Of a stretch of DNA of 64,000 nucleotides, positions 13,301 through 26,420 are shown piece by piece. A model generated the notes under the pieces. That model saw nothing but the letters and a program-made list of their open reading frames with translations, did not search any database and was not told the origin of the DNA. The stretch lies in assembly GCA_950295325.1 (NCBI GenBank), contig OX485803.1:75097554-75161553 (forward strand), read 5' to 3'. Source of the DNA: Polytrichum commune (lineage: Eukaryota > Streptophyta > Polytrichopsida > Polytrichales > Polytrichaceae). Each line of letters starts with the position of its first letter. The stretch's first letter is position 1. A program made the position numbers and the translations under genes.

Positions 13301-14905
13301 AGCTAAGCAGCTCCTGAAATCCACAGTTTCTAATGAACGCCTGTGGTACCACTTGCTGTCTAGTTTGCCCCCAGCTGCTGCCTCTAGAATGGGCAGAAAC
13401 TTTCTCACCTTCCCACCTGAGGATGGAAAAACAGAAAGTTTCTATTTTAAAAGGCGGACACCTGAATGATTTATAACCAATTCTACTACTTGCTGCCAAA
13501 TTCGCTCAACAAGTGGTTGTAAGCATGAGGAAGGTATGCACAATTTAGCAATTAACATATCATAAGCAATGCCAGATACTCAATTAGCAAATTCTTGTTG
13601 GGCTGACCATTTCGCAATAGCACTAGTGTAGTTGTCATTGAGTGACACACAACGATCAAAACAACACAATTGAGAACAAGCACACACAAAGTTTGCAAGC
13701 TTACTGCACCGCTTGAAGTTTAGAGACTTGAGATTCCTATGTGATGCCACCTGCAAAATTGCCAGCCCACCACTTAGTTGCCATCTGTAGTTAACTTGTT
13801 CAGTGTGAGTACTACAAAGAGTTCAAAAAAAAGGTTCAATTGTACCTCATAATAGACAAAATGCCAAAAGGATTGTCCATAGCCAGCACATCCAAATTCC
13901 AAACCAGGTTAATATGCGTAAATGCACCAACCCGCCATCTACATGCACTATTATCTAATTGATGTCTGAAATAGTAGCACACAATACTGTTTGCTTCTAC
14001 TCTAGACACAATGCAACAATGTAAGGACACGTACAAGGCCTTGCAATGCCCACGGAGACAAATCAGGTGGCAACACAAGGAGCCGGACTGCATCACGCAC
14101 ATTCTTCACCACTTGATCAAACTCTTTAGAAACCTGGAATAAAGGATATCATCAAAACACTCATGTATTAGAAAGCACGATACATCAGCCAACCAACTTG
14201 AGATGCTCCATTTAGCTTGGCGTTAAGAGACCGTGCATAACATTCATTGATGGACTGACCTCACTCTTCACATACTCTTGATAATGAGGTATATGGAGGT
14301 GCCAAATCTCAATATAGATGCTTCCTACAAGTGTATAGCATAAGTCATTATTACTCAAAAACATCCCCAACACATTTCAAATACACTTCTCTCTATCATG
14401 TTGTCCATTACATGCTAAGATAAACAAACCTACTGTTTTGCAGCAGTGCATTAACTGCAATAAAGTTCACCTCAGAATGAACTCACAAAGTTGTGACCTT
14501 AAAGAACTATACAATGGTTGTGCTTCTACATCCTCTCACATCTTCAAAAGCCACTAGAACTCTGCTCACCTAATAAAATGCATCAGACCAAGTAAATGAT
14601 TAAAATAGTATCATCTAACGAGAAAATCATATTAACCAGCATAATCTTAAGCCACAAGAAAAGATGGAGAACCTGACTAAGCATCCTCAGAATAGACAAT
14701 ACAAATATGCACTATGTTCAGTTTATATTCATAACCAACAGCAGTTGATTGAAATATGAAAATTATTTTCGAATTTGCAAAGTAGAAACTCAAAACTCAC
14801 TCTTGCAATGCGTGCAGCTTCTTTGTTGGTTAAACGCGACAAAATCATGGACTTGCATTCTTCTGGTAGTGTTTCCCACAAATTTGGTCCATTGTCGCTC
14901 ATCAT
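7309..14905 (-). CDS. F-box/leucine-rich-repeat protein with a long disordered insert
   Basis: Thirteen minus-strand exons, listed 5' to 3': 14905-14801, 14133-14035, 13750-13705, 13416-13256, 13071-12126, 11576-about 11305, about 11130-10891, 10640-10556, 10362-10156, 9513-9393, 8864-8645, 8218-8089 and 7488-7309. All phases agree except the 11305/11130 junction; an alternative that keeps phase is 11316 with 11152. Translation starts at two ATGs (14905, 14902), directly after a likely acceptor. Residues 1-40 are an F-box (NLWETLPEECKSMILSRL), followed by cysteine-rich LRRs (LKSLNFKRC, LEDVNLANCQGISD, LVSLDISRCSGVTS, LQTLNLSNCKKLT, LNILGCRLLT, LEELRCGGC). The 12126-13071 exon starts with an LRR and then gives about 290 Ser/Pro/Asp-rich residues of low complexity. 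F-box/LRR proteins recruit substrates to SKP1-cullin ligases, which fits here. Total about 930-940 residues. The substrate is unknown and I do not assign an orthologue. Confidence 0.85.
11880..12090 (-). repeat. Possible tRNA-derived SINE fragment in an F-box intron
   Basis: Within the intron between 12126 and 11576, the + strand carries a tRNA-like 3' half: AACCTTG and CAAGGTT can pair, followed by AGTTTGAATCTG, which resembles a B box. No clear A box, tail or target duplication was found, so this is tentative and its strand is uncertain. Confidence 0.2.
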
Positions 14906-17372
14906 ATTCCTAGGTATAAGGAAACACAACACGGGTGATAGTCTCTAACAAATGCTCCCAAATCTGCAATTAAACATCAATAGACCACAGGGATTATTTT
15001 ATTAAAAAAGACGTTTTCCCAAATTCCTATTACAAGATGTCACTAAAATCAAAAAAACTACTAGATTGCCATATTTTACTGCCGCTTGCTTATTTAATCA
15101 TCAATATCAATCTTGAAAGTTCAAACGGGCTTCATACTAGTGAACAAGCTGTTTACATCCACCACTAGTAAACTTCTCAATTCATTCTTGAGAACTCGGA
15201 AACATTGCTGCAGAGAAGTATAAGAAATACTACTTGTATGGCAAGTTTAGATTTCAGTAAACTTGGATTCAATCATTGGCAGTTGTCATGATGTTTGGGA
15301 CCCATTTCATCTGTGTAGACAATTCAAAGTTATTTACATTCAAGGGCAAAGAAACAAAGTCAGTTATCATCTTAACTTCACACATCAAGCTGTTTATATC
15401 AAAAAAAAAGGACGCATAAATTATTCATGTCCTTAATCACTTTGATGCCCTTGCTTCCTTGGTGTTTGTGATCAAACTTTCTGACAATGCTTGTATCCTT
15501 GTGAGATATGCACTATGGACTTTCAGTGAGCTGCCTAAATAATCCAACAAGTAATCAAACGTTGACCCAAATGCGAAGTGTACTTGCAATGCGAATAAGA
15601 ATGCTCTTGATTGAGATTAAATACTACCTATTCCAGTTTAAAAAGAAACCAATATCCTTGACATCGCCATCCTCAATGATCAAAGCATTTGAATACCTAA
15701 TAACTCAAACTACAAATGAATCAAAACCATGCTGTCCAAGGCCAAAAACCTAAACGGGGCCTCTCTGCAATTCAGCTTCAAGCAAGTTCACTCCCATGCA
15801 GGAATTGACAGCAAAACCAATTGCTCCACGAGAACAAATGCTCAGAGTTCATAAATTGCAAACCAAAACTTTAAAACCGGTAACTTACAAGGAATCGCAG
15901 TACGCTTTCGGTGATACTAGAAAAATTGCATCAAAATCCACAGGACGAAAAAATCAGCAATATCTATCACTATTCCATGCAAGCCGTAAAACGCCCGTCC
16001 GGTTCCCCCTGATCCCTAAGAGGGCCATGGAATTGCCTCATCATTCGCCTCAAGACGAAATTACAACCAAGTTCGCTAACATTCGATAGGCTATTATCCA
16101 AGCTGATACATCCGATACCTAGCACACTTTGTCCAAAATCATATAAGCGCGTTAAAAATTCAGATTCTCTCAATGTCATTTGGTGCCAGTAATGAGAACC
16201 CGACTGATGACGACGAGAACAAATTGCTTGCAGAACACTCTGCGACCATATTCTACCGTACATCGATCCCTACTGCAGTCGTCGGGAAAACTTATAAATA
16301 AATGAAAAAATAAATAAATGAAGTATCAACTCCTTAGTAAGCTTACGTGATCGCAGACGCACTTGAGCTCTGTCTGCCAATATTACCTGCCAAATGCGAA
16401 TAGTCTCTTTTGCTCAACCGCAGCGACTCAAATTGCGTACAAGGTACTAATCCCGGAAGAATCTGAATACCGTGCGCGCATAAAGGAACAAAACCATCGA
16501 ATACATATTCAGGGCACGATGACGCAGAGCAGCTCGTGAAAGCAGCAAAGCGAAACAGGGGTTTGCGAATCCGATTCGAGACGGTTTCAGCGACGGTTTT
16601 GCGCAGACAGCGTGTGACTCGGATTGCGAGCGAGGTGAGGTATCGTTGGACACTGAGAGGTTTTGCTCCCGGGATCAGTTTGTATTGTGGGCGGCTATAA
16701 TTAGAAAATTGCCGGCCGTGGAATTGCGAAATGTGTGATTCGTGCGGCCAGAGGAGACAGGTGGAGTCAAGATACAGGCGAGCGAGCGATGGATGGAACC
16801 CTGCTGATCTCCTGCTCCGTTCCCGCGTTCTCAATGTGGGGAACGAATGTTCCATATAAGCTACATAGAAATTAGAAACCTTGGTTTCTTCTGTATACAA
16901 GTGAAGGGGAGACCACCTGTTAAAGACTACATTAAAGTGTTGTGTTGTTATGCATGGGTGCACAGAATTGGGACACTATGTGTCCATATTAATATCACAT
17001 ATTATAATACAGGCAAGGGGAAATTGATTGTATTAATCCTTAAAAAAACGTGAGGTGTGTTTATTCAGGATAAGTGATGATTTATAAGCACCCCCATATG
17101 AGTGTTGAAATATTATTTTTTATTTGGTACATGGTGTTAAATTTGTATTTAGCATAGTTTGTTACAAGATAAGTAAAAACAAAATTTATGTGACAATGAT
17201 GATTGAACGACGTAGACTAAAATACATATCATTCTTGATATGTTTGTGTTCTAATGGGACTGATACATAAGATAACTAGGTGGGTTTCGTATAAAAATCA
17301 CTTTTGATAATTTTGTCTAGAAATATCATCATGTATCATGAACATTATAATTATAATCTCTATATTCATCTA
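14906..17372. promoter_or_regulatory. F-box gene 5' leader intron, probable non-coding first exon and promoter region
   Basis: An acceptor-like site on the minus strand just before the start ATG implies an intron in the 5' UTR. A good donor (GTAAGC, minus strand) lies at about 16346, so a non-coding first exon may occupy about 16347-16830, where G+C is visibly higher. A 206-codon open frame (16343-16963, minus) overlaps this leader but shows no recognisable domain. From 16850 to 17372 the sequence is AT-rich with no feature seen. The transcription start cannot be fixed by eye. Confidence 0.35.
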
Positions 17373-17740
17373 AAGGGGAGGCCACACATGTTCAAAAACA
17401 TTAATTTCAAAATAAAGTTTGATAACCCAAGGTAACAGAATTTCAACCTTGACATGTGCCTAACTTCAAGAAGATGGGATTCAAGGTTAGTCTCTCTTTT
17501 TTGGTTTAAACCGTCCATTTTCGACTCCGATCATAAACGAAGGTTTTAAATTGTCTTGGATCGAAGTTGAAAATGGACAATTTAAACCCCCCCCCCCCCC
17601 TTCCCCCAAAAAGGGGGGGGGGCAACCTTGAAACCCAACTCCTTGAAGTTAGGCACATGTCAAGGCCAAAACTCTTTTACCATGGCTTACCAAACTCCGT
17701 TTCGAAATCAGCATTTTCAAATGTGTGTGGCCTCCCCTTG
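17373..17740. mobile_element. Foldback/MITE forming a near-complete hairpin
   Basis: The left arm (17373 to about 17487) and right arm (about 17625-17740) are inverted copies: AGGGGAGGCCACACA at the left pairs with TGTGTGGCCTCCCCT at the right, continuing through ACCTTGACATGTGCCTAACTT. Just inside, GGTTTAAACCGTCCATTTTC pairs with a copy ending in AATTTAAACC. Almost the whole 368 bp can fold back around a loop near 17545. A C-run followed by a G-run lies in the right half. No coding capacity, and no confident target duplication. Confidence 0.75.
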
Positions 17741-19262
17741 AATTGAATATAAAGGATCCTCCAATTTTGGGTTTTTGAAGTCCTCAAAAGGAGAAGAACA
17801 TGTGGTCCCATTTAATTTGAGATAATTAAAGAACTAACAAATTTCATACAAAGAACTTACTGGAAAGATTGGTGGTTTTACACCATTATATAATTGATGA
17901 TATTATATAATGAGGTTGAGGGTCCGTGACCATTAGAGTAGAGGCGCCTATTCCCGACCAAGATCCCATTGGAACCTATAGGGTGTCATAATTTCGATCA
18001 AGTTGGGACTGAATTTCGATTAAGCAAGAACCAATAGTGCCATGACACATGTCCATGGTTTGAGTGCTAAAGTGAGGAGGAATGGGCAGTTGTGGGAGAC
18101 TCTAGACATTGGTATTATCTTTGGACCAACTTTTGGCCCAAAGACACTCATAAAAATAAACAATAAACTATTAAAATAAATAATAATAAAATGAAAAACT
18201 TGATCCTTTATAAGTTTATTGCATTCATCTCAAATGACCTCAAGTACACTAATTTGGGGTCTTTGAAGCTATTCCGGTGTCAAATGAAGTTCAAAAGGTA
18301 ATCTTTGGGTTGCATATTATTTTAGGGTTTTTTTGTTGGATGAATGAGAAACACGCTCATACACGATAATTCCCGCTCTTTGAGGTCTTGCTATTTAAGC
18401 TTATCCCCACCCATCTTACTTAAACGTAGTCTACCGTATACTAAGCCACTACTTTCTTTAGTTGATCTACTAAATCATACATCATTCATGACATACGTTG
18501 CATTTGTTTGATGGAATCCTAAGGACAATGTACTTAGACATATTATAACATACAAGATGAGTTAGCTAGTTGGTTTGATTTCCTAATTAGCATCACATAT
18601 CCCAAATTAGTCTTGCGAGACCCAATTGAGATACATTCCCTTTACATTGCCAAGATAAGTGCCCCAACTCTGACAACTAAATATCTAGTTTGAGCCCTAT
18701 TTTATACCCTTAAAAATGGTGAGCATCAAGATTGACATTAAATGACGTGTTATTCTAAGGGCCAAACACATAATTTCAACGCGGTTTATGCAAAGTGAAT
18801 TCAAAGAATTGGGCTTCCCTTGGGACACCTATGTACCTATTCACTAAGAAATCTTCATAGGTATGTTATATAACAATCGAAGGTCATGCTGACACAAATT
18901 CAAATGCAAAAATGATCGGAGTCCAAAAATTTGTGAATTGCATAAGGGCCACTACACACTAGAGCTTGAGGGCCCTTGTGCCGTGAGAGACAACTTATGT
19001 GAATGGTCAAGAAGCCGGACACATTCCAAGTTCACTTCACACTAGACTTTGAGGGCCTCAGGGACCAAAGACTTTTGAAAAGATGAAAAATCTACATGTA
19101 TCAAGGTTTGCCGGATATTGGTTTGGACCCATCAAAAGAGGTGGGTTTGACATAAAACAACTAAAAACCATGGTAAGCAATTAAGTTGTCATTGGCTTCA
19201 ATGAATATTATATAGTCAAGGTTGGGTCTTGGACTACAGATTATTTTGGATTGTCCATATAA
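17741..19262. other. Non-coding, repeat-like sequence
   Basis: No gene found. Part of it (about 18190-18400) is a divergent copy of about 42340-42510, sharing TCAAATGAC, TTGGATGAATGAGA and ATAATTCC. Two short similar blocks (GGGCC, CTAGA-CTTGAGGGCC) occur at about 18950 and 19040. Nothing else is identifiable. Confidence 0.4.
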
Positions 19263-19516
19263 TGTAACGAAATTCTACTTCCTTGTTGGAAGCTTCTTTG
19301 GCATGAACCACCCAACCACGAGGTAAGATAAAAAAGACCCTTACTCTTGTGCAAAAGCCCTTTATATACCTCGCCACCATGCCCGGTTGTCTTAAGTTTA
19401 ACTGAAGTAAAAGCAAGTTCAACTATAATGAACTCTTTGCTTTTATTTTAAACTCATTCTAGACTACCGTTATTTTAGTTTTAGTCCAACAAGTACCAAT
19501 AGTGGCCCATGTTACA
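19263..19516 (-). repeat. 3' LTR of the gypsy element
   Basis: 254-bp direct repeat of 24443-24760, starting TGTAACG and ending CATGTTACA on the + strand. Just inside it, the minus strand reads AAATGAGGAG, a plausible polypurine tract. Confidence 0.9.
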
Positions 19517-19715
19517 CTCCTCATTTAACTTTGAGCGTCTCTGCTCAAATGGTACACTATCATCTCCCAAGCCATCAACTCGCTTCCGTTTATGATTGCT
19601 TCTTCTATTGATCTTATTGGACACACTAACACTCTCAACACCATTATTTTGTGTTAGCCGTTCTTGTGAACGTGCTATGGTGTCCCAATATTCTTTGAGC
19701 ATTTATGAACTCAAA

Positions 19716-22700
19716 TTATTTTTTGGCCTCCCAAGAAATATGTTCAAGTCCATATCCAAGCCACATAATGAGGTAAAATTTATGAGGCCTCGTACGACTA
19801 CCTCTTATCTCATGTGTAAGAATGCGTTCAACATCGAACGATAATTCATCATCTTTTAGGATTAGTGGTGGCGGAGGTTGTACTTTGCCAGAAGTCTTAT
19901 GTGACTTTAAAAGTGAGATATGAAATATATCATGTATTTTCAATATCCCTGGCAATTCTAATTTGTAAGCCACTTTGCCCACCCTTTTTCATACCTTAAA
20001 AAGAACAATCCATCTAGGTAGCAACTTCCTTGCTCCTAGCATCTTTAACTTAATGTTAGATGTACTCAACAACATTTGACTTCCAACATCAAAAGAGATT
20101 TCACATCTCTTTGTATCATCATAGGACTTCTGTCTATCATGTGTTGCTAGCAAATGCTTCTTAGTCTCTTACATAATACTAGACACTAAGTCCTTTGCAG
20201 CAAGGACATGACACCTACTGATCTCAATATTCAAAGGTGTCAAGGAATGATGACCATGATTCAACATAAAAGGAGTAGTTTGAATTGATTCTTGCCAAAC
20301 ATTATTATATGCAAACTCAACTAAGGATAAATAAATATCCCAATCATCGTGAGTTGGACTAACATAAGGCCTTAGCATATCTTCTAGAATCCTATTAATT
20401 CTTTCCATTTGCCCATCTCTGTTTAAGGATGAAAAATTGTAGATATAACTTGTTTTGCGTCCAAAATATTACATAGTGCAACCCCAAACCGACTAGTAAA
20501 TCGAGTATCTCGATCACTAACTAGCTTTCTAAGAGGACCATGATGCTTATACACAAAATCTATGAATTATCTTGATGTTTCTTCTGCGGTTTTTGTGGTC
20601 ACTATGGCTATAAAATGAGCCATCTTGCTTAATTTATCCACACACACCAATATTGCATCATGCCCTTCTTTTGTGGGAGCTAGTCTAGTAATAAAATCAA
20701 GGCTAACACATTCTCATTTCCTTTCAAGAATTTCTAAGGGTTGCAATAACATGTTGTTTTTGTAGTAAAGGCTTTACAACGTTGACATACATCACATGTA
20801 TTCAAATAAGTCTTAATATCATCCCTCAATTTTGGCCACCAAAAATTGGTCTCAACTTGTTTCAAGGTCTTCGTAATATCCATATGTCCACTATAAAAAA
20901 TATCATGACATTCAAAGAGTATATCTTTACGAAGCGAACCCACATCAAATACCATAATTACATCTTGGTACCACCAAATGACATCTTGGAGGACCAATTT
21001 TGCTAAATTAACCAAGTCCTTAAACCACGGGTCTAAAGCATACCCTGTAATGATCTTATTAAAGAATGTATTATTGAACCCACTGGAATTTTTTCTAGTG
21101 TTGAATATCTCCATGGGAGGACTCCTTCCAGTGTCGGCCGCCACTGGTGGGAAGATACGACTTGAAACGCTTCTTGTCAGTAAGACTAACATGACCCGTT
21201 TTTCATATAATTGGTTCATGTTTATTGAATTGGTGACATTGCTTCTCCTAGGACGATACTCCCATCGATAATGAAAATTTTGCTCCAAATACTCAAACCA
21301 TCGAATATGACGCCTTGACAAGTTTTATTGTGATTTTGGATAGGTTAATGGGTTGTGATCCGTAATCACTACACCATCTGCACTTTCTAAATAACAACGC
21401 CATGTTTGTAAGGCATGCACAACGGCTGTTAATTCTTATTAAGTTGTGGTATAATTTCTTTCGGCAGGTGTAAGCTTGCCGCTTTCAAACGCAATTGGCC
21501 TACCTTTCTATAAAAGAATTGCCCTTATATCCAACAAGGAAGCATCACATACGACTTCAAATATTTCACCAAATATTAGTATACTCAAGACATGTGCGTG
21601 AGTTCATGCATACTTAACCCCTTCAAAAGACTTTTGGCATTAATCGGTCCAAATGTACTTCACATCTTTTCTTGTCAAATGAATTAAAGAAACGACTAAG
21701 GTTGAATAACCTCGAATAAATCGACGGAAATAATTACTAAGACCCAAGAATGAACGCAATCGACTTACATCGTTGGGCCTTGCCCATCTAGTCACCATAT
21801 CAATCTTTCGAGGGTCGACCTTAATTCCATCTTTACCCACCACATAGCCAAGGTATTCTAACTCACTCTTTGCAAAACGACATTTAGTCAACTTAGCATA
21901 TAATTTGTTCTCGCGTAGCATATCGAATACTTTGCGTAAATGTTCAAGGTGTTCTTTATTTATCTTTGAAAATACCAAAATATCATCAAGATATACCAAA
22001 ACAAACTTTCCCAAGTATACTTGGAAATTTCTATTCATCATTGCTTGGAAAGTTGCAGGTGCATTAGTCAATCCAAAACTCAAAACATTGAATTGATAAT
22101 GGCCAAAAGATACTCTAAATGCAGTCTTAGATGCGTCTTCTTCTAAATTTAAAGTTTGATGATAACCTTGAGCCAAATCTCATGAACTAAACATACGAGA
22201 TCCGGCCAATTGATCAAATAGATGATCAATTCTTGGCAATGGATATCGATTCTTTATGGTTAGTTTATTCAAAGTTCTATAATCTATCACCATTCTTACT
22301 CCACCATCTTTTTTCTTAACAAATGAGATTGGTGATCCATAAGGTGAAGAGATAGGTTCTATCCACACTTTGTGGATATATCCTGTAATTTTTCTTTTGG
22401 CTCTTCAATCTCCAAAGGATTGAGTCTATAAAAAGGTCAAAAAGGTGGTTTATAACCTTCTTCTAATGGTATAGTATAGGCCATCTCTCTCTTTAGTGGA
22501 AACCCTGCAAATACGGGCTGAAATATATCTTCATATTCTTTCACCAAAGACTCTACAAGGTTAATTTCCAACCTTGAAGATGATTCTTTATTTTGTACAT
22601 TTTTCGAATGAATGAGTAAGGTTTGCACCATTTCTTTACTAGTCTATTGAATTGCAAAGCTGATAATATGTTGCCTTGAGGCATGAACTTCTTCTTGCTT

Positions 22701-24400
22701 GTTATCGCACTTTGAATTGTAATTTTCTTATTGCCCTTATGCAATATACAAACTTTAGAATCATTATCAATGTGGACTCTATGCTTATTCAACCAACTAT
22801 CTTCCAAAATCAAGTCAAAGCCAAATTTGCATGTGATTTTCTTTCACATGCAAACCAATACGTTTGACATATGATGAACTTAAATAACAATGACTAGCAA
22901 CGGTATCTACTAAGATATGTCCATCTATTCCAGAGACTTTCCCTAAAAATTGCATAGTTAGATCATTAGTCGAAATACAATTCAAGAGTCTAGGTTGAGG
23001 TGGATTATAATACACTTGCATTATGATTCTCTTTGTCAATCCAAGAGCATCTACATAAGTGTATTTACTACACTCATGTAATAATTGAAATCTTGACAAT
23101 AATATATTTTGGCCTTGACCTTTTCTCTTTTCCACTAAAATGCAAGCACTGGTCCCAAAGGTTTTTTCTTTTATCTTTTACATTAGCATTTATATACTTG
23201 GCTAGGTTTTCAGAATATAAATTAATAAGTAAACAATGACCAAAAACCTTAGAATCTGCACTAAAAAGTGTATCAAGTGAACTTCGGAATTTAGAAAATT
23301 GGTTTACTTCATTCATATTAAAGTTGAAATAATCAAGTACAAAATCAAATGACTTGCTTATTTTAGCCTCTAAGATTTGAAAAACATAATCCAAAAATTA
23401 TAATCTTGATCTTCTTTCTACCTCAACAGATTGCCCACAATCTTTCTGTTGAGTTTCTAAAAATCCTTTTCCGCTTTGTCACTAGTGGAATTAGACTTCT
23501 TAGTGCAAGTATTAGCCCTATAGCCCTTTTCTTCACAAAAATAGCATTTGCCTTCTTTCTTTAAGGCTGCAACTCTTTTGTAATCGATCTCTCTATCATT
23601 AGTGAACTTCATGGTAGATTTTTTGTGATTCTTGACTGGACCACCTACTACTATAGAAGGAGTTTTTTCTTACTGTTCTTAGTAGATGCAATCCCCAACC
23701 CAGACTTATCTTGTTGAAGATTAGAATCCACAAAAACGGCATAAGAAACTAGCCTTAGAAAATCCTTCCAAAGTTGGGCATCATTCAATGGGTCCACCAC
23801 TACCTGTAATCTTATTTATGGCTTCAATCCATCCATAAAACGATGAATCTTATCACCAACACTCATGGGTTAAGTAACAATTTATGCACATAAGTTTTGA
23901 AACTCATTGGCATAACTTTCAACCAACAAGTATTGGGATAACTTACCTAGTTTGGTACGGGTAACCTCCTGGGGGTTCACATTCTCTTAGGCCTTTGTAA
24001 GCGCTTCTTTGAAATGCACGCACTCCTTAGGATTTTTGCCCTCTCTCTTTAACAAATTTATCGTATTTTGCCAATTTTGCGCAACTCTAACCTCAAGATA
24101 GGTTCGTGCAATATCTACCCAAAAGTAAGGAGAGGTGTTACCATCATATAGGCAGTTCTCCATCACACCCAACCAAACTTGGATACGCACACGCCCTCCT
24201 TCTTTGAATTTCTCCGGATCTACAGGCTTGCATTTCATTGGCTCCTTCACTATGTTGGCTTCCAACATCGCCAACTTCACCTCAGTGCGCTCCTTGCCCT
24301 TTTCAATTCTTCCATCTCTAGTATAAGGTTTTGAATAGTGATACTATTCTTGAACGTATTCTCTATATCTGAAGTTACTGAAACATTCATCTCAAGAGAG
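19716..24400 (-). pseudogene. Decayed gypsy gag-pol coding region
   Basis: Fragments of one polyprotein in minus-strand order. Gag: 24280-23987. Zinc knuckle near 23510-23555, reading CYFCEEKGYRANTC, so the usual His is Tyr. Protease in 23135-22815, with DTVA where DTGA is expected. Reverse transcriptase: 22368-22180 ([17 protein letters not shown]) and 22176-21640 (YLDDILVFSK, FLGLSNYFRRFI). RNase H is broken between 21640 and 21300. Integrase zinc-binding part in 21321-20734 (GHMDITKT, CDVCQRC); integrase C-terminal part in 20408-20169. Chromodomain in 19982-19716 (FDVERILTHE, LIMWLGYG, HISWEA). Stops and frameshifts separate every block, so no functional protein is expected. The domains are standard for Ty3/gypsy chromoviruses. 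Confidence 0.88.
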
Positions 24401-24442
24401 GTCATCTTCCTTTAGAAACTATAACCTGCTCTGATACCAAAA

Positions 24443-24760
24443 CGTAACAAAACTCTACTTCCTTGTTGGAAGTTTCTTTGGCATGAACCACTCAACCACG
24501 AGGTAAGATTAAAAAGACCCTTACTCTTGACAAGAGCCCTTTATATACCTTCCCACCGTGCATGGTTGTCTTAAGTTTAATTGAAGAAAAAGAAAGTTCA
24601 ACTATAATAAACTCTATGCTTTTATTATAACTCGTTCTAGTTTAACTTAAGTAAAAGCAAGTTGAACTATAATGAACTCTATGCTTTTACTTTAAATTCA
24701 TTTCAGACTACCGTTATCTTAATTCTAGTCCAACATGTACCAATAGTGGCCCATGTTACA
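24443..24760 (-). repeat. 5' LTR of the gypsy element, with internal tandem duplication
   Basis: 318 bp, about 64 bp longer than its partner because a segment containing AACTATAAT-AAACTCTATGC is present twice (around 24600-24710). The outer base change TG to CG and scattered substitutions show age. Confidence 0.88.
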
Positions 24761-25607
24761 AATAATATGTTGCGGTCCTCAACATGGTTCACTTTTACTT
24801 TAGACTAAGCATGAGGGCCCATCAATTGCATTAGAATTTGATTTGTATTTCCCATTGTACAGCCTTTGGATGATTTTGATAGGTGCTTAGATTTTCATAT
24901 TCACGATTGTTGGTTTGTGTGTAAAACGACCATGAGATAGGGCCAGTGAACGGGGAGTTTATGGGGTGGCTCAGATTTTTACCCCTCTTTTCACATTTCA
25001 CTTGGTGGTTCTTTATGCTCATCCGGGTAATGCCTAAGCTTATTAAATAAATTTAGTGAAAAACCTTATGTTTCTTGGCTTCCCGGTAATTTTCTAAGTT
25101 TCCGTAAGCAATAGGTTACAAAATTGGCAAATAAAGTAAGAACTTGGTTCACATACTAAATTTAAGGCTATTTGCACACTAATTCAACTTTGATTACTAC
25201 ATATGATAAAAAATCATTTAAAGTCATATTTTCAAAGAAAATCATAAGAATTCAAGTATGAAAACATGAAACACTCTCAATAATACATGAAAACAACACC
25301 AAAAACATCAAATAGACACTAAAAATATGAAATCGACACTCTTAAACATGAAATAAACGCTCCAAAACATTAAAATAACACTTCAAAAAAGACAATGAGA
25401 AAAGAAAACAAAGCAAACATACACATTCATGTATAAAGTGAACACTATAAGATATCTTTGGCAAGATTTGAACTTGGCATAGCCCTTCTCTATTAGAAGG
25501 CCAAGGATTCTCACCTCATCACATTCAAATGAGTTGAGATTTGATTTAAAGTTTGTTGAAATAAAATGTATACAATAATAAAATAAACACACATATAACA
25601 TACAAGA
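24761..25607. other. AT-rich non-coding sequence
   Basis: No gene recognised. A run at about 25255-25390 repeats short variants of 'ACATGAAA-ACACT-AAAA' (degenerate microsatellite-like). The rest shows no structure I can name. Confidence 0.35.
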
Positions 25608-26420
25608 TTATGAAACCATAGTATCATGTTCATCCTCTATACAAGGTTGACCACACAGATATTTTTCTAGGTGAGAATACAAATACCTCCACTGAGCATA
25701 ATTTCGCCATAGCTCAAGAGTAGCAACCAAAATGTGATCAAAATCAATAGATGGCCCCTCTATAGCCACCCTTAGCACACTTTCAAGATGTTTTGTATTT
25801 AAACAATTTCTAAACTTTGTCATAATTATATTTTGGACCAAAAAAACCCTTTCACAAGTAACCATACTAACATATTGATATCTTGCAATCTTAGCTAAAC
25901 CAAAATGTTAGCATATTTCACTTGCAAAGCATAATCCCATGTTATCATGGTCCAAAGGTCTCTAAATGTTTTATCATTCCAATCCATTATTCCTTGCAAT
26001 TTGAAATAAAAAAACTCTCTCTTACATGCATCAGAATTTGCAAGTGCTGGAAGAATCTTACCCCCATCTTTTTTTGCACTCCATAATGCTTCAAAAGAAG
26101 TTTTAACTTTGTCACACTCCATGAAGCCAAGCCCACTCTCCTTGACGGCATATTAGATGGATTACGGATTTAAAAAGTTTAAATTAGATCATTGTCTTCG
26201 AAACATGCCTCCAAGGCTTTGATAGTTGATTTAGTATATGACTTTTGAAAAAACAATGCATCTTCCAAATATGCACATGTTCTATCCTTTACCATGTCAA
26301 TTCCATGGAATTTTCCACCCCTAATCTCCAAATATGATCTATGAAGATATCCACCTTGAGGGCCGTGATTTGGAATGGTTTTCAGAAGTTAAATCAACTG
26401 CATGCCAAATGCCCATCCAC
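25608..26420 (-). pseudogene. hAT-family transposase relic
   Basis: Three minus-strand pieces read in order as the C-terminal part of a hAT transposase of the ZNF862-like type: about 26420-26170 (GGYLHRSYLE, FHGIDMVKDR), 26122-25895 (CDKVKTSFEALWSAKKDGG) and 25865-25608 (CERVFLVQNIIMTKFRN, LNTKHLESVLRVAIEGP). The last block is the hAT dimerisation motif. Stops and frame changes separate the pieces and the N-terminal zinc finger was not found. An inactive relic; termini not found. Confidence 0.7.

Larger units (their letters stand above)
19263..24760 (-). mobile_element. Complete but decayed Ty3/gypsy chromovirus-type LTR retrotransposon
   Basis: Two direct LTRs (19263-19516 and 24443-24760) bound a 4.9-kb interior read on the minus strand. 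The element starts TGTAAC and ends GTTACA. Beside the right (5') LTR is GCTCTGATACCA (24428-24439), the complement of TGGTATCAGAGC, the usual plant primer site for initiator-Met tRNA. Domain order gag, zinc knuckle, protease, reverse transcriptase, RNase H, integrase, chromodomain is that of chromoviruses. Flanks TATAA and AATAA form an imperfect 5-bp duplication. Many stops and frame changes, plus LTR divergence (TG to CG at the right LTR, an internal duplication), mark an old inactive copy. Confidence 0.9.

Noticed and set aside
16343..16963. 206-codon minus-strand open frame upstream of the F-box gene
   Set aside because: No recognisable domain, and it overlaps the likely leader exon and promoter of the F-box gene. 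Kept as a leader region only.
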